Part shown: one piece after another, positions 1 through 8,605 of the stretch
Layout of the letters: every line of letters starts with the position of its first letter
How positions within the stretch are numbered: position 1 is the first letter of the stretch
Assembly: GCF_002367995.1 (NCBI RefSeq)
Contig: NZ_AP018207.1
Span: forward strand, 6,545,495-6,609,494
Source: Calothrix brevissima NIES-22
GTDB lineage: Bacteria > Cyanobacteriota > Cyanobacteriia > Cyanobacteriales > Nostocaceae
Direction: 5' to 3'
Length of the DNA stretch: 64,000 bases
Translations under genes and position numbers: made by a program
Notes under the pieces: generated by a model
What the model was told of the DNA's origin: nothing
Database searches by the model: none
Seen by the model: only the letters and a program-made list of their open reading frames with translations

Positions 1-1690
1 AGATGCACAGAATATACTTTTAGAAACTAACGGTAAGCGGCGATTAGATAATTTATCTTTTGCAATTGAACCGGGACAATTTGTTGCTTTAGTCGGGGGA
101 AGTGGTGCAGGTAAATCTACCTTAATGCGGACACTGTTAGGAATTGAGAAAATTACTAAAGGTGAAGTGCAGATTAATGGTGAAGATTTGCAAAAAAACT
201 TTAATTTGTACCGCACCCAAATTGGTTATGTGCCCCAAGATGATATTATTCACCGCGAATTGACTGTTGCTGAGGTACTCACCTATGCAGCAAAATTGCG
301 CTTACCACCAGATATCCAGTTGCAACCACTGGTAGAAAAGGCGTTAGAAGCAATTAAAATGACTCATCGGCGTCATGCTTTAGTTAGCGATCTCAGTGGC
401 GGACAACGCAAACGGGTAAGTATTGGCGTAGAATTATTAGCCGATCCCAAATTGTTCTTTTTAGATGAACCAACCTCTGGATTAGATCCTGGCTTAGATA
501 AGCAGATGATGCAGCTATTAAAGGATTTAGCCCATCAAGGGGGAAGGACGATTATTTTAGTCACCCATGCAACAGCTAATATTACCGAATGCGATCGCAT
601 TGTCTTTCTCGGTTTAGGTGGTAGACTGTGCTATTTTGGTACACCCCAAGAAGCTTTGAAGTTTTTTGGTGTGAGTGACTTTGCCGATATTTATATTAAA
701 CTCGAACAAGAACAAGCAGTTGTTAACTACGCAACTTTATTTCAGCAATCACCGTTTTATCAACGTTATATTGGCAATCAAATCAATACTGTAACTCCGC
801 AGCCATCAAAGTCTTTAGCACCAACACGCAAAAAAGTTTCCTTTTTACAACAGTGGTTTTTATTAACGCAACGATATTGGCAATTAATTTTACGCGATCG
901 CGTTAATCTTCTCCTCTCACTTTTAACCGCACCTATCGGTATTGGTTTAATTACTTTAGCCATTAAAGATAAAATACCCTTTGTTGTAGGCGCAGAACCA
1001 GATCCCAAACTTGCACCTTTAGCTTTGCAAGTATTGTTTGTCTTTACTTGTGCAGCTTTATGGGTAGGACTTTCTAGTTCTTTGCAAGAAATTGTCAAAG
1101 AAGCAGCAATTTATTTAAGAGAAAGACTCGTTAATTTAGGATTATTAGCCTATCTTAGCTCGAAAGTTACCATCCTTTCAATTTTAGCGATCGCGCAAAC
1201 TTTATTAATGCTGATAGTCATTCTCATCGGCTTTAAATCTCCAAATTCAGAATTAATTTCTTGGCCGATAGGATTAGCAATTACTACTTTCCTCACCTTA
1301 TTAGCTAGTTTCAGCTTAGGTTTATTAGTATCAGCATGTGTGAAAAATAGTAGTCAAGCTAATAGCGCTTTACCATTACTTTTACTACCCCAAATTATCT
1401 TTTCCGGAGTATTATTTAAAACAACTGGCGATATAAATAAAACATTATCATGGCTGATGTTAAGTCGTTGGTCTGTAGGTGCTTATGGTGCTTTAGTAAA
1501 TGTCAACGGTTTAGTCCCCGAACCAACCAAATTACCTGATGGAAGTACAGTCCCCCAACCATTTGAACCCACAGCAGTTTACGAAGCAACATGGGGCAAT
1601 TTACATTTAAATTGGGGATTTTTATTGTTACATGCCGCCATTTATTTAACTATTACTTTTTGGTTACAAAAGCGCAAAGATATATTTTAA
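1..1690 (+). CDS. ABC exporter, fused ATPase-permease (ABCG-like half transporter), 5' end outside window
   Basis: The frame is open from base 2 with no start codon in the window, so the gene begins upstream. The Walker A motif GGSGAGKST lies ahead of the first in-window ATG (base 125), which shows that this ATG is internal. There follow a Q-loop (YVPQDD), the signature LSGGQRKRVS, Walker B LFFLDEPTSGLD and the H-loop VTHAT. The C-terminal half holds about six hydrophobic segments of an ABC-2 type permease. The ATPase-then-permease order is that of ABCG/White-type exporters. Cyanobacterial members often carry FHA domains at the N-terminus, which could be in the missing part. The substrate cannot be told. 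It is followed by heptamer repeats (GGGCATT, about 1695-1725), so an operon with the next gene is unlikely. Confidence 0.9.
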   Translation, partial: DAQNILLETNGKRRLDNLSFAIEPGQFVALVGGSGAGKSTLMRTLLGIEKITKGEVQINGEDLQKNFNLYRTQIGYVPQDDIIHRELTVAEVLTYAAKLRLPPDIQLQPLVEKALEAIKMTHRRHALVSDLSGGQRKRVSIGVELLADPKLFFLDEPTSGLDPGLDKQMMQLLKDLAHQGGRTIILVTHATANITECDRIVFLGLGGRLCYFGTPQEALKFFGVSDFADIYIKLEQEQAVVNYATLFQQSPFYQRYIGNQINTVTPQPSKSLAPTRKKVSFLQQWFLLTQRYWQLILRDRVNLLLSLLTAPIGIGLITLAIKDKIPFVVGAEPDPKLAPLALQVLFVFTCAALWVGLSSSLQEIVKEAAIYLRERLVNLGLLAYLSSKVTILSILAIAQTLLMLIVILIGFKSPNSELISWPIGLAITTFLTLLASFSLGLLVSACVKNSSQANSALPLLLLPQIIFSGVLFKTTGDINKTLSWLMLSRWSVGAYGALVNVNGLVPEPTKLPDGSTVPQPFEPTAVYEATWGNLHLNWGFLLLHAAIYLTITFWLQKRKDIF

Positions 1691-1827
1691 TAAATTGGGC
1701 ATGGGGCATTGGGCATTGGGCATTGATAATTAATATATATCCTCTGCTTTCTTTAGCATCTTCTACCCTGCCCAATTATCCTAAATTGTGTTTATAACTA
1801 TATAAATAGTGAAAATTTTTGCTGTAT

Positions 1828-1860
1828 AGATCCCCGACTTCTAAAAGAAGTCGGGGATCT
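1828..1860. repeat. 33-nt perfect hairpin repeat (AGATCCCCGACTTCT arms)
   Basis: The 15-bp arms AGATCCCCGACTTCT and AGAAGTCGGGGATCT are exact reverse complements around a 3-nt loop. Near-identical 33-nt copies lie at 27547, 38434 and 52762, and a decayed half copy at about 4083. There is no consistent T-run, so it is a dispersed hairpin element and not a standard terminator. Confidence 0.85.
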
Positions 1861-1911
1861 GAAAGTCGGCTATATACTGGATCAAACTTAAATTACTACC
1901 ACAATTCAAAT

Positions 1912-2484
1912 ATGAGCTTATTTTATAATTCTTTCTTTATTAAAACTCAAGAATCTGTAACAAAACTCCAAGAAAAATTTTCTAGAGTAGAGACATTTTC
2001 CGAATCAGAATGGATTGTCTGCAATTTCCATCAAGATTATATCAATGGACTATTTGAGCCTGGATTTTACTTTACTCCAGATATTTCTTTAGAGTTTGCT
2101 GAAACAATCTTTATTAGCGTTGAGACTAGTAACGATCAATTTGAGTATGAACATTCCCAAGCAGGAAATATCATTAGAAAACTTTCTTGGCTATCAGATG
2201 GATGTCAATCAACATGGGCTTGGTTAGAAGGAGAAAATGAGGAATGGGAAAAACAGATTATATTTTCTGAAAATAATTTTGCTAAAACATTAGAAATGGT
2301 AAAATATGACGATAACCTTGAGCTATTACCTGAAGAACAGCTTTTAGGGAAACAGCAAGAATTGCGTGTAATTTGGGAAAATCAGCAATATTTACTCGAT
2401 GAAAAGCTGCCGTTAGGTGATGCTACTATCGGTATTGCTATTCAGAATTTTTTTGGCATCAAAATACCAATTTCTATTTTTTGA
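1912..2484 (+). CDS. hypothetical protein (190 aa), no recognised domain
   Basis: I do not recognise this family. The frame is open further upstream from a TTG at 1819, but that stretch only translates the hairpin repeat, so the ATG at 1912 (MSLFYNSFF) is the likelier start. The protein is acidic and rich in aromatic residues (SDGCQSTWAWLEGENEEWEK), with no signal peptide or membrane segment. Its last 11 bases overlap the 3' end of the convergent kinase gene, so the two transcripts would be mutually antisense at their ends. A standalone, strain-variable accessory protein is a reasonable guess. Confidence 0.6.
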   Translation: MSLFYNSFFIKTQESVTKLQEKFSRVETFSESEWIVCNFHQDYINGLFEPGFYFTPDISLEFAETIFISVETSNDQFEYEHSQAGNIIRKLSWLSDGCQSTWAWLEGENEEWEKQIIFSENNFAKTLEMVKYDDNLELLPEEQLLGKQQELRVIWENQQYLLDEKLPLGDATIGIAIQNFFGIKIPISIF

Positions 2485-4048
2485 AATATCGCAAATTATA
2501 ACTGTCTTGGTATTTGGCAATATATTCGGCATTATGCATTTCTATAGAATTTAATAATTTATTAGGAAATTGTTTTGGTGAATATGTCGGTTGATACCAA
2601 GGTTGATTATTAAAGTAATCTTGTATGCCCGGAGTATCAAACTTTCTACCATGAATAGCAAATACCCAATTACGCATAATATCTAATTCAAAACCATCTT
2701 TCCCCGCTAAATCTGCATCAGTTACATATCTTTGAGAAAGCCAAGAATAATCGTTAGTTGTAGCGTTATTAGTTGGTGATGTATATGTATTTGTAGAACC
2801 TGAAAATGTCGGGGTAGGAGTTGGAGTGGCGTTCCCCGAAGGGGTTGCCGTAGGTATCGCTTGCGGTGTTACAGTAGGTTGAGCGATGGGAGATGGCGAA
2901 CTAGTGGGAGTTTGTGCAATTGGAGATGTCGCATTTGATGAGGTGTTTGTCGGTGTTACCGTTGTATGGACTACTTGTTGAGTAGGTTTTAACACCTGAC
3001 TCAGAATTGCAGAAGCACCAATTAATCCTCCAGCAATTAAACCACCCATAATAAAAGCGTTGCGATTATTACTTTCAGTTTTTGGCGGTTCAGTTTTTGG
3101 CGGTTCAGTTTTTGGCGGTTCGGTTCTTGGCGGTTCCGTTATCGCCCCAGGACTCACAGGAACCGTTGGCGCTAGTGGTGCAGAATTCACCTGCGGTTGG
3201 TAGAATGGTTGCGTTGGTGCAATGGAGTTAGATATGCTCTGTAAAGCATCTAGCATCGCTCTAGCAGTAGGATAGCGATCGCGGGGATGATAAGCGATCG
3301 CGCGATCGATAATCTCTGCCATCATTGGGCTAATATGACTAGCATATTGTCGCCAAATAATCTCTGCTGTATGGGGATCTGTTTCTATTTGCTGCGGTTG
3401 TCTCCCTGTCAGCAAATAAATTACCGTCATCCCCACACTATATAAATCGCTAGAATAAACCGGTCTACCTGCGGCTTGTTCGCTAGGCATAAATCCTGGT
3501 GTACCAATCACAATTGAACTGGTAGGATTTCCTTGAGAATTTACCACCGTTCCCATCGACTCCCGCACCGCCCCAAAATCAATCAGCACGGGTTTACCGT
3601 CACGATGGCGGATAATAATATTATCTGGTTTAATATCTCGGTGAACAATATATTTACCGTGAACGTATTCTAATACAGGTAACAAATTTAGCAATAATTC
3701 TTGTACAGCCCCTTCACTAAATAAACCTTGGTGTTGTACCTTCCCTGTTAAAGTATCTCCCTCCACCCATTCTTGCACCAGATAAAATTGTTCGCTTGCT
3801 TCAAAATAGGCATATAAAGTTGGGATTTGATCAGTCGCACCGCCCAGAGTTTCTAAAATCGCCGCTTCTCGTTGAAACCGTTCTTGCACCAGTTGATAAA
3901 TCTGGGGATTATTTTGAATCGGTCTGAGTTGTTTTACCACACAACGGCGCTTTGAGGGCATATAAGTATCCTCTGCAAGATACGTTTCCCCAAAACCACC
4001 AGCACCCAACGTGCGGATAACTTGATAGCGATCGTTCAACAGGTTCAT
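2474..4048 (-). CDS. membrane-anchored Ser/Thr protein kinase with C-terminal YARHG domain
   Basis: This is a Hanks-type kinase of 524 residues. The glycine-rich loop GAGGFG is at 15-20, the ATP lysine at K39, the catalytic loop HRDIKPDN at 136-143 (D138) and DFG at 157-159. After the kinase lobe comes a Pro/Thr-rich linker with tandem EPPKT pentapeptides (about 304-325), one transmembrane helix (about 331-352), a long Thr/Pro/Ser-rich extracytoplasmic spacer (355-430), and a terminal domain ending in HGRKFDTPGIQDYFNNQPWY, typical of the YARHG fold. That domain is thought to sense cell-wall or extracellular ligands, so the layout suggests an outside sensor driving a cytoplasmic kinase (inference). 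It stands alone and reads towards the unknown gene at 1912. Confidence 0.93.
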   Translation of the reverse strand: MNLLNDRYQVIRTLGAGGFGETYLAEDTYMPSKRRCVVKQLRPIQNNPQIYQLVQERFQREAAILETLGGATDQIPTLYAYFEASEQFYLVQEWVEGDTLTGKVQHQGLFSEGAVQELLLNLLPVLEYVHGKYIVHRDIKPDNIIIRHRDGKPVLIDFGAVRESMGTVVNSQGNPTSSIVIGTPGFMPSEQAAGRPVYSSDLYSVGMTVIYLLTGRQPQQIETDPHTAEIIWRQYASHISPMMAEIIDRAIAYHPRDRYPTARAMLDALQSISNSIAPTQPFYQPQVNSAPLAPTVPVSPGAITEPPRTEPPKTEPPKTEPPKTESNNRNAFIMGGLIAGGLIGASAILSQVLKPTQQVVHTTVTPTNTSSNATSPIAQTPTSSPSPIAQPTVTPQAIPTATPSGNATPTPTPTFSGSTNTYTSPTNNATTNDYSWLSQRYVTDADLAGKDGFELDIMRNWVFAIHGRKFDTPGIQDYFNNQPWYQPTYSPKQFPNKLLNSIEMHNAEYIAKYQDSYNLRYFKK

Positions 4049-4304
4049 GGTAATTTGTAATTAAAAAACATCAGATGGATTTAGCTCCCCGACTTTTTTA
4101 AAAAACCAGGTATCTAAGTATTTTATGCCCTAGACTAACGCACTTATAATAATCGATACTAACAAGTTGAATATCTGTGAGCTAGGGTACTTTTACCTGT
4201 TGAGCCTGAAAACCCACTCGCAGACCAAATTTACCATGATATTTGAGGTATCTTAACCACCACTAGGGACTGCTTTCAAACTCTAAATTAGACTTCAATG
4301 TAGG

Positions 4305-4352
4305 TTGGGGAGCCACTGCGTTGGACGGGTTTCCCGGCTCCCTCAGTGGCGT
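4305..4352. repeat. 48-bp dispersed repeat, identical to 50125-50172
   Basis: The sequence running from TTGGGGAGCCACTG to CAGTGGCGT is identical at 50125-50172. It contains two overlapping inverted pairs, GGGAGCC/GGCTCCC and GCCACTG/CAGTGGC, which cannot form at the same time. Confidence 0.85.
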
Positions 4353-4454
4353 TTGAGGAACGTAGACGCGGAGCGGCTTCCCGCAGGGTAACCCAACATC
4401 CCAACGCCTACGCATCTGTCGCATTCTTTTTTAAAATTGGTATTAGATATATGT

Positions 4455-4551
4455 AGGACTTACGCAATAACTCTCCCAAACTCTCTTTACTACCCTTCGG
4501 GTTCTCCTTTGGAGTCCGTGGTTCGTTTTTTCATGATTTTGCGTAAGTCCT
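4455..4551. mobile_element. MITE-like element with AGGACTTACGCAA terminal inverted repeats
   Basis: The 97-bp unit is bounded by 13-bp perfect inverted repeats, AGGACTTACGCAA and TTGCGTAAGTCCT. It has no coding capacity. It contains an internal small palindrome (CCTTCGGG and neighbours). This is the form expected of a non-autonomous element moved by a transposase encoded elsewhere. Confidence 0.75.
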
Positions 4552-4654
4552 GATATGAAATGAATCTCTTTCTCGCTCAATTTTGACTAGCTTAATTACG
4601 TGACAGAAACATTTACCATCTGCACGCGAGTCACCTGTAAGCCTATGAATTAAA

Positions 4655-4873
4655 TTATTTGTCCTGCTTGGCTTTTTTGATTATTTGCAAGTAGACATTA
4701 ATTTCATTAACTTCTACATCATGTTCAACTCTCGTTACTTTCCAGTTCTCCTTTTTTAGATAAACTTCCTCTCCCAGTCTGGGAATAAATTGTAAATCAT
4801 AAAATTTTTTGAGGAAATCTTTTTGGTTCTCTTCCCATAAAATTACTTTGGCTCCTTCTTTGCTCATAGTCAT
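4655..4873 (-). CDS. small hypothetical protein (72 aa)
   Basis: The protein is lysine/glutamate-rich, soluble and of no recognised family. An AAGGA ribosome-binding site sits about 7 bases before the ATG at 4873; a second ATG two codons later could also serve. The alternating pattern GEEVYLKKENWKVTRVEHDVEVNEINVYLQIIKK suggests a small beta-rich fold. It lies alone between repeat-rich spacers, downstream of the rplL terminator on the same strand, so it has its own promoter if expressed. Confidence 0.55.
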   Translation of the reverse strand: MTMSKEGAKVILWEENQKDFLKKFYDLQFIPRLGEEVYLKKENWKVTRVEHDVEVNEINVYLQIIKKAKQDK

Positions 4874-5067
4874 AGTTTATCCTTACTTTGTAACTTAATT
4901 TCAGTCAGTAATTTAATGACATACATCCAGGCAGTTTATCTTAATAATTCAACTCAATAGTGTAGTTCAAACCACATTATTTCCTAACACCTATATCCTC
5001 TGTGTGTTATTCGCTCTCAAACTACAGTGAAGATACTCAATATTTTTTCTAACAATTTCAATATAGT

Positions 5068-5170
5068 AATACCAATTGGAAAAAAGAATGCGACAGATTG
5101 TAGGGGCACTGGCACTGCCATGCCCTCTAGAATATTTTAATGTGTTGCAAACATTATTTGAATTGGTATT
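5068..5170. mobile_element. MITE family A, full copy (AATACCAATT termini)
   Basis: The 103-bp element has exact 10-bp terminal inverted repeats AATACCAATT/AATTGGTATT. Its core carries GGGGCACTGGCACTGCCATG. The reverse complement closely matches 47969-48061 and, more loosely, 62353-62451. Half copies occur near 4408-4445, 47690-47740 and 62764-62826. No protein is encoded. Confidence 0.8.
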
Positions 5171-5265
5171 TAAAAAAATAGCGATCGCATTTATTTTTAT
5201 ATATGAAAAACCATCATTATTAAAGCATGAAAAATTATTGAAACTGGAGTTAAGAGAAATCAAAA

Positions 5266-5294
5266 CAAAAAAAGGAGCCAAATAATGTGGCTCC
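5266..5294 (-). terminator. Rho-independent terminator of the ribosomal protein operon
   Basis: On the minus strand GGAGCCA and TGGCTCC form a perfect 7-bp stem with a 7-nt loop, followed directly by a run of seven T. It starts 30 bases after the rplL stop codon. Confidence 0.9.
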
Positions 5295-5323
5295 TCAATC
5301 AACAACAGGTTTTAAAAACTGGA

Positions 5324-5710
5324 TTACTTCACAGTTACCTTACCACCAGCTTCTTCGATGCGCTTCTTAGCATCTTCAGCAGCTTCCTTAGCAATACCTT
5401 CCTTAACAGGCTTGGGTGCTGCTTCCACCAAATCTTTGGCTTCTTTCAAACCTAAGCCAGTGATTTCGCGAACAATCTTCAGTACAGCAATCTTCTTGTC
5501 AGCAGGTACAGATTCGAGAATTACGTCGAATTCTGTCTTCTCTTCAACTACTTCAGCAACAGGTGCAACACCAGGAGCTGCGATCGCTACGCCAACAGGT
5601 GCAGCTGCGCTAACGCCAAAAGCTTCTTCAATTTGCTTAACTAATTCAGCAGCTTCTAACAAAGTCAAAGATTTCAACTGTTCTAAAATGTTATCGGTTG
5701 TAGCAGACAT
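5324..5710 (-). CDS. rplL: 50S ribosomal protein L7/L12
   Basis: The 128-residue protein is acidic and alanine-rich. It has the N-terminal dimerisation helices ([21 protein letters not shown]), an Ala/Pro/Val hinge at about 35-55, and the C-terminal factor-binding domain with the conserved [24 protein letters not shown]. It forms the mobile ribosomal stalk that recruits translation GTPases, bound as dimers to L10. It is the last gene of the cluster: rplJ lies 118 bp upstream and the terminator just downstream. Length and sequence are normal for cyanobacteria. Confidence 0.98.
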   Translation of the reverse strand: MSATTDNILEQLKSLTLLEAAELVKQIEEAFGVSAAAPVGVAIAAPGVAPVAEVVEEKTEFDVILESVPADKKIAVLKIVREITGLGLKEAKDLVEAAPKPVKEGIAKEAAEDAKKRIEEAGGKVTVK

Positions 5711-5743
5711 TGATATAACTCCTATGATGTTTGTTTTCGTTAT

Positions 5744-5823
5744 TTGTCAGTTGTCAGTTGTCAGTTGTCAAAAACTACTCTACTTTTGACTTTTGACTTT
5801 TGACTTTTGACTTTTGACTGTTG
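5744..5823. repeat. heptamer direct repeats between rplJ and rplL
   Basis: Two short arrays are present, about four TTGTCAG units (5744-5770) and about five TTTTGAC units (5783-5820). These are short tandemly repeated repetitive sequences as known from heterocystous cyanobacteria. Confidence 0.85.
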
Positions 5824-5828
5824 AGTGT

Positions 5829-6380
5829 CTATTCGCCAGCACTATCGGCACTATCGCCTTTCTCTGCATCAGCAACTGCTTGCAATGCACGCGCCAGTGA
5901 ACCAGGAACTTCGTTGATACCCACAGCAATCTTGGTAGCCAAAGCGTTGATGGCTCCAGCAATTTGACCCATGAGTTGTTCCTTAGATGGCAAGTCTCCT
6001 AGAGCCTTGACATCAGGTTCTTTCAACAAGCGACCTTCCATGACGCCGCCGCGAAGTTCTGTCTTCTTGGTGGCTTTTTGGAAATCTTGGTAAGCCTTAA
6101 TTGCCGAAGAGAAATCGTCTTTAACTAGCAAAAAGGCAGAAGACCCTTTGAGCAGTTCTGACAATGGTTGCCATTGCTCTTGATCTTGAATGGCAATGCC
6201 CATCAGGGTGTTCTTTGTTACCTTACATACAGTGCCGCTAGGACGCAGCCGCCTACGTAAGTCTGTGATTTCAGCCACAGTTAACCCCTGATAATCAATT
6301 ACCAGTGCCAGAGTTGACTCGCTCAAAGTTTCTTTGAGGTCAGCAACTATCTCTTGTTTGTTTTCTAGCGTTCTACCCAT
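5829..6380 (-). CDS. rplJ: 50S ribosomal protein L10
   Basis: This is a 183-residue protein with the L10 N-terminal RNA-binding fold ([35 protein letters not shown]) and the C-terminal helix that docks L7/L12 dimers ([17 protein letters not shown], then [23 protein letters not shown]). L10 anchors the stalk to 23S rRNA near L11. The gene is preceded by a structured leader (6453-6605), so autogenous translational control by the L10-L12 complex is likely. The C-terminal tail GDSADSAGE is short and acidic, which is not unusual. Confidence 0.98.
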   Translation of the reverse strand: MGRTLENKQEIVADLKETLSESTLALVIDYQGLTVAEITDLRRRLRPSGTVCKVTKNTLMGIAIQDQEQWQPLSELLKGSSAFLLVKDDFSSAIKAYQDFQKATKKTELRGGVMEGRLLKEPDVKALGDLPSKEQLMGQIAGAINALATKIAVGINEVPGSLARALQAVADAEKGDSADSAGE

Positions 6381-6452
6381 CTTTTATTTCACCTCCCAGA
6401 GCAAAATCATCGATTTTCCCTACTGTTGTGTTTTGTTCTGACCAACTCAAAC

Positions 6453-6605
6453 AATAAACCCCAGCTGGGACAGCCGGGGTTTATTAGCAAGTCTGTTGTT
6501 GCCATAGTCATCACACTATTACTAGCGGTATTTAAGGCAATTTAGAGTTGCAACCTCGGCAGGATATTAAGCCATAGGCCCCTGCTGTCTTTGGCTGTGT
6601 TTATT
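6453..6605 (-). promoter_or_regulatory. L10 leader: autoregulatory mRNA structure upstream of rplJ
   Basis: In the minus-strand transcript, AGACAGCAGG (about 6580-6590) can pair with CCTGCCGAGG (6554-6563), the classic L10-binding element of rplJ leaders. It is followed by a perfect 10-bp inverted repeat AATAAACCCC/GGGGTTTATT (6453-6485) that could act as an attenuator or expression platform. Position, between rplA and rplJ, fits. Exact borders are approximate. Confidence 0.75.
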
Positions 6606-6615
6606 TAGCTTTACT

Positions 6616-6706
6616 TGTCAATTGTCAGTCGTCAGTTGTCAGTTGTCAGTTGTCTTTTGCTATTACAAATGACTAATGACTAATGACTAATGACTAATGA
6701 CCAATG
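6616..6706. repeat. heptamer direct repeats between rplA and rplJ
   Basis: There are TTGTCAG-type units (6616-6655) and five or six ACTAATG units (6670-6702), reaching within a few bases of the rplA stop codon. Confidence 0.85.
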
Positions 6707-6707
6707 A

Positions 6708-7424
6708 TTATGCTGCTTCGGTCAGTTTTAAATCCCGTAGGGCACTGATATCGACTTTAATAGAGGGCCCCATTGTGGAAGACACATAAACTGTGCGCCA
6801 ATAACGACCTTTGGCACCTGAAGGGCGGTTACGGTCAATCGTCTCTTGTAACGCCTTCAGGTTGACTAACAAATCTTCTGGCGAGAACGATGCCTTACCA
6901 AACATAACATGGACGATGCCTGTTCTGTCGGCCCGGAATTCTAATTTACCAGCTTTGAATTCTGCGATCGCACTGGCTACGTCAAATGTCACCGTACCAC
7001 CTTTGGGTGATGGCATCAAGCCTCTGGGCCCGAGCAATTTACCCAACTTCGCTACCTGTGGCATGACATCTGGTGTCGCAATCAGCTTGTCAAAGTCCAT
7101 TCTGCCTTTTTGGATTTCGTCAATCAGCTCTTCTGAACCAACGACATCCGCACCAGCATTACTGGCTTCGTTAACTTTTTCACCTCTAGCAATTACTGCC
7201 ACACGTACTTCTTGTCCTGTACCTTTGGGCAGTGCTACAGTTGTCCGCAATTGTTGGTCTGTATACTTTGGATCTATCCCTAAGCGAATATGCGCTTCCG
7301 CCGCTTCAGGAAATTTTGCTGTTGCTGTTTCTTTCAGCAGTGCTAGCGCCTCTAAGGGTGCGTAATCTCTATCTTCTACTTTGTCCTGCAATGCCTGCAA
7401 GCGCCGTGATATTTTTTTTGCCAT
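6708..7424 (-). CDS. rplA: 50S ribosomal protein L1
   Basis: The 238-residue protein has the L1 signatures [44 protein letters not shown] and the terminal [11 protein letters not shown]1 forms the ribosomal L1 stalk and helps release deacyl-tRNA. The frame stays open 19 codons further upstream, but the ATG at 7424 gives MAKKISRRL, the usual start, with AGGAGAG just before it. It is followed by the rplJ leader. Confidence 0.98.
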   Translation of the reverse strand: MAKKISRRLQALQDKVEDRDYAPLEALALLKETATAKFPEAAEAHIRLGIDPKYTDQQLRTTVALPKGTGQEVRVAVIARGEKVNEASNAGADVVGSEELIDEIQKGRMDFDKLIATPDVMPQVAKLGKLLGPRGLMPSPKGGTVTFDVASAIAEFKAGKLEFRADRTGIVHVMFGKASFSPEDLLVNLKALQETIDRNRPSGAKGRYWRTVYVSSTMGPSIKVDISALRDLKLTEAA

Positions 7425-7475
7425 TCTTCTCTCCTGGGGTACTTCCGAAGCTTCGCCTCTCCCCCGATAATTTTT

Positions 7476-7540
7476 TGTCAATTGTCAATTGTCAGTTGTC
7501 AGTTGTATTTTTTCTTCTACTAATGACTAATGACCAATGA
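7476..7540. repeat. heptamer direct repeats between rplK and rplA
   Basis: TTGTCAA/TTGTCAG units (7476-7506) and TAATGAC/CAATGAC units (7520-7540) abut the rplK stop codon. Confidence 0.8.
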
Positions 7541-7966
7541 CTAGTCTGCTATGGTTACGCCCATATTCTTGGCAGTACCTTCGACAATCTTCATCGCCGC
7601 GTCGATATCGTTAGCGTTGAGGTCGGGTAGTTTGGTTTGAGCTATCTCTTGTAATTGCGCTCTGGTAATTTTACCAACTTTCTTTTTGTTGGGTTCGTTA
7701 GAGCCACGCTCAATTTTCGCTGCCTTGCGAATAAGTACTGATGCGGGTGGGGTCTTGAGTACAAATGTAAAACTCCGGTCTTCATAAACCGAGATTTCTA
7801 CAGGAATTACCATCCCAGCTTGGTCTGCTGTTTTGGCGTTGTACTCTTTGCAGAACATCATAATGTTAACGCCATGTTGACCCAACGCAGGGCCTACTGG
7901 CGGTGCTGGGTTGGCTTTTCCAGCATTCAGGGCCAATTTAATGACCGCTACTACTTTCTTTGCCAT
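7541..7966 (-). CDS. rplK: 50S ribosomal protein L11
   Basis: This is a 141-residue protein of standard L11 length. It has the N-terminal [23 protein letters not shown] segment, which contacts the GTPase-associated region and is the target of thiostrepton-type drugs, and the C-terminal rRNA-binding domain ([41 protein letters not shown] is its recognisable end, in pieces). It is 6 bp downstream of nusG and certainly co-transcribed with it. Confidence 0.98.
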   Translation of the reverse strand: MAKKVVAVIKLALNAGKANPAPPVGPALGQHGVNIMMFCKEYNAKTADQAGMVIPVEISVYEDRSFTFVLKTPPASVLIRKAAKIERGSNEPNKKKVGKITRAQLQEIAQTKLPDLNANDIDAAMKIVEGTAKNMGVTIAD

Positions 7967-7972
7967 TTTTAT

Positions 7973-8605
7973 TTAACTCTGTTTCTCTACCTGATTAAAT
8001 TCCAACTCTACTGGTGTATCTCGTCCAAAAATCGATAGCAAGGCTTTGAGCTTACTCCGTTCAGGAGAAACTTCAATTACCTCACCTTCAAAGTCTTTAA
8101 ACGGCCCAGAAAGCACAACTATCTTATCACCAGTCGCCATATCAATTTTTAGAACTGGCTCCTGTTCGCTGGTTTGTTTGAAGATGCGCTCAACTTCTGA
8201 ATGACCAAGGGGTACTGGCTTCACGTGACCGCGACCTTTGCCGGTGCCGCGTTTTTGTTCTGCTCCCACAAAATTAATTACATGGGAAGTGTTGCGCACT
8301 ACCTGCCAAGTATCATCATTCATCACCATGCGCACCAATACATAACCAGGGAATACTTTTTCCTCTGTAGTTTGGCGACTGCCATCTTTACGGATTTTCA
8401 CCGCCGGCGTGTGCGGAATCTCGACTTGGATAATTTTATCAGCCACATCAAAAGTTTGAATGCGCTGTTCCAAGTTTGTCTTGACACGTTTTTCACAGCC
8501 TGAGGCTACTTGCACCGCATACCACCGTGCTTCTTTGAGCGCTGCTTCTGCGGCTTCCTCTGACTGCAACGTCTGGTCATGTGGTTCGTCTGTTGCAAAA
8601 GTCAT
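7973..8605 (-). CDS. nusG: transcription termination/antitermination protein NusG
   Basis: The 210-residue protein has an NGN domain (ARWYAVQVASGCEKRVKTNLEQR ... FPGYVLVRM) and a C-terminal KOW domain (GDKIVVLSGPFKDFEGEV). It binds RNA polymerase and couples elongation to termination or translation. The frame extends eight codons upstream, but the ATG at 8605 overlaps the secE stop as TGATG, a translational-coupling arrangement, so I take that start. The acidic N-terminal tail before the NGN domain is typical of cyanobacterial NusG. Confidence 0.97.
   Translation of the reverse strand: MTFATDEPHDQTLQSEEAAEAALKEARWYAVQVASGCEKRVKTNLEQRIQTFDVADKIIQVEIPHTPAVKIRKDGSRQTTEEKVFPGYVLVRMVMNDDTWQVVRNTSHVINFVGAEQKRGTGKGRGHVKPVPLGHSEVERIFKQTSEQEPVLKIDMATGDKIVVLSGPFKDFEGEVIEVSPERSKLKALLSIFGRDTPVELEFNQVEKQS

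Larger units (their letters stand above)
4049..4654. other. 606-bp intergenic region packed with small repeats
   Basis: There is no convincing gene. It holds a decayed half of the CCCCGACTT hairpin (about 4083-4112), a 48-bp repeat identical to 50125-50172, a GACGCGGAGCGGCTTCCCGC module (about 4366-4390) seen in variant form near 28180, one end of a TACCAATT-type element (about 4408-4445), and a complete TIR element at 4455-4551. Confidence 0.7.

Noticed and set aside
778..1098. Open frame of 106 codons antisense to the ABC exporter
   Set aside because: It lies wholly within a well-supported gene and shows no family motif or start site.
1695..1725. GGGCATT heptamers after the ABC exporter as a possible attachment site
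   Set aside because: Such heptamers are common throughout the window and mark no element boundary.
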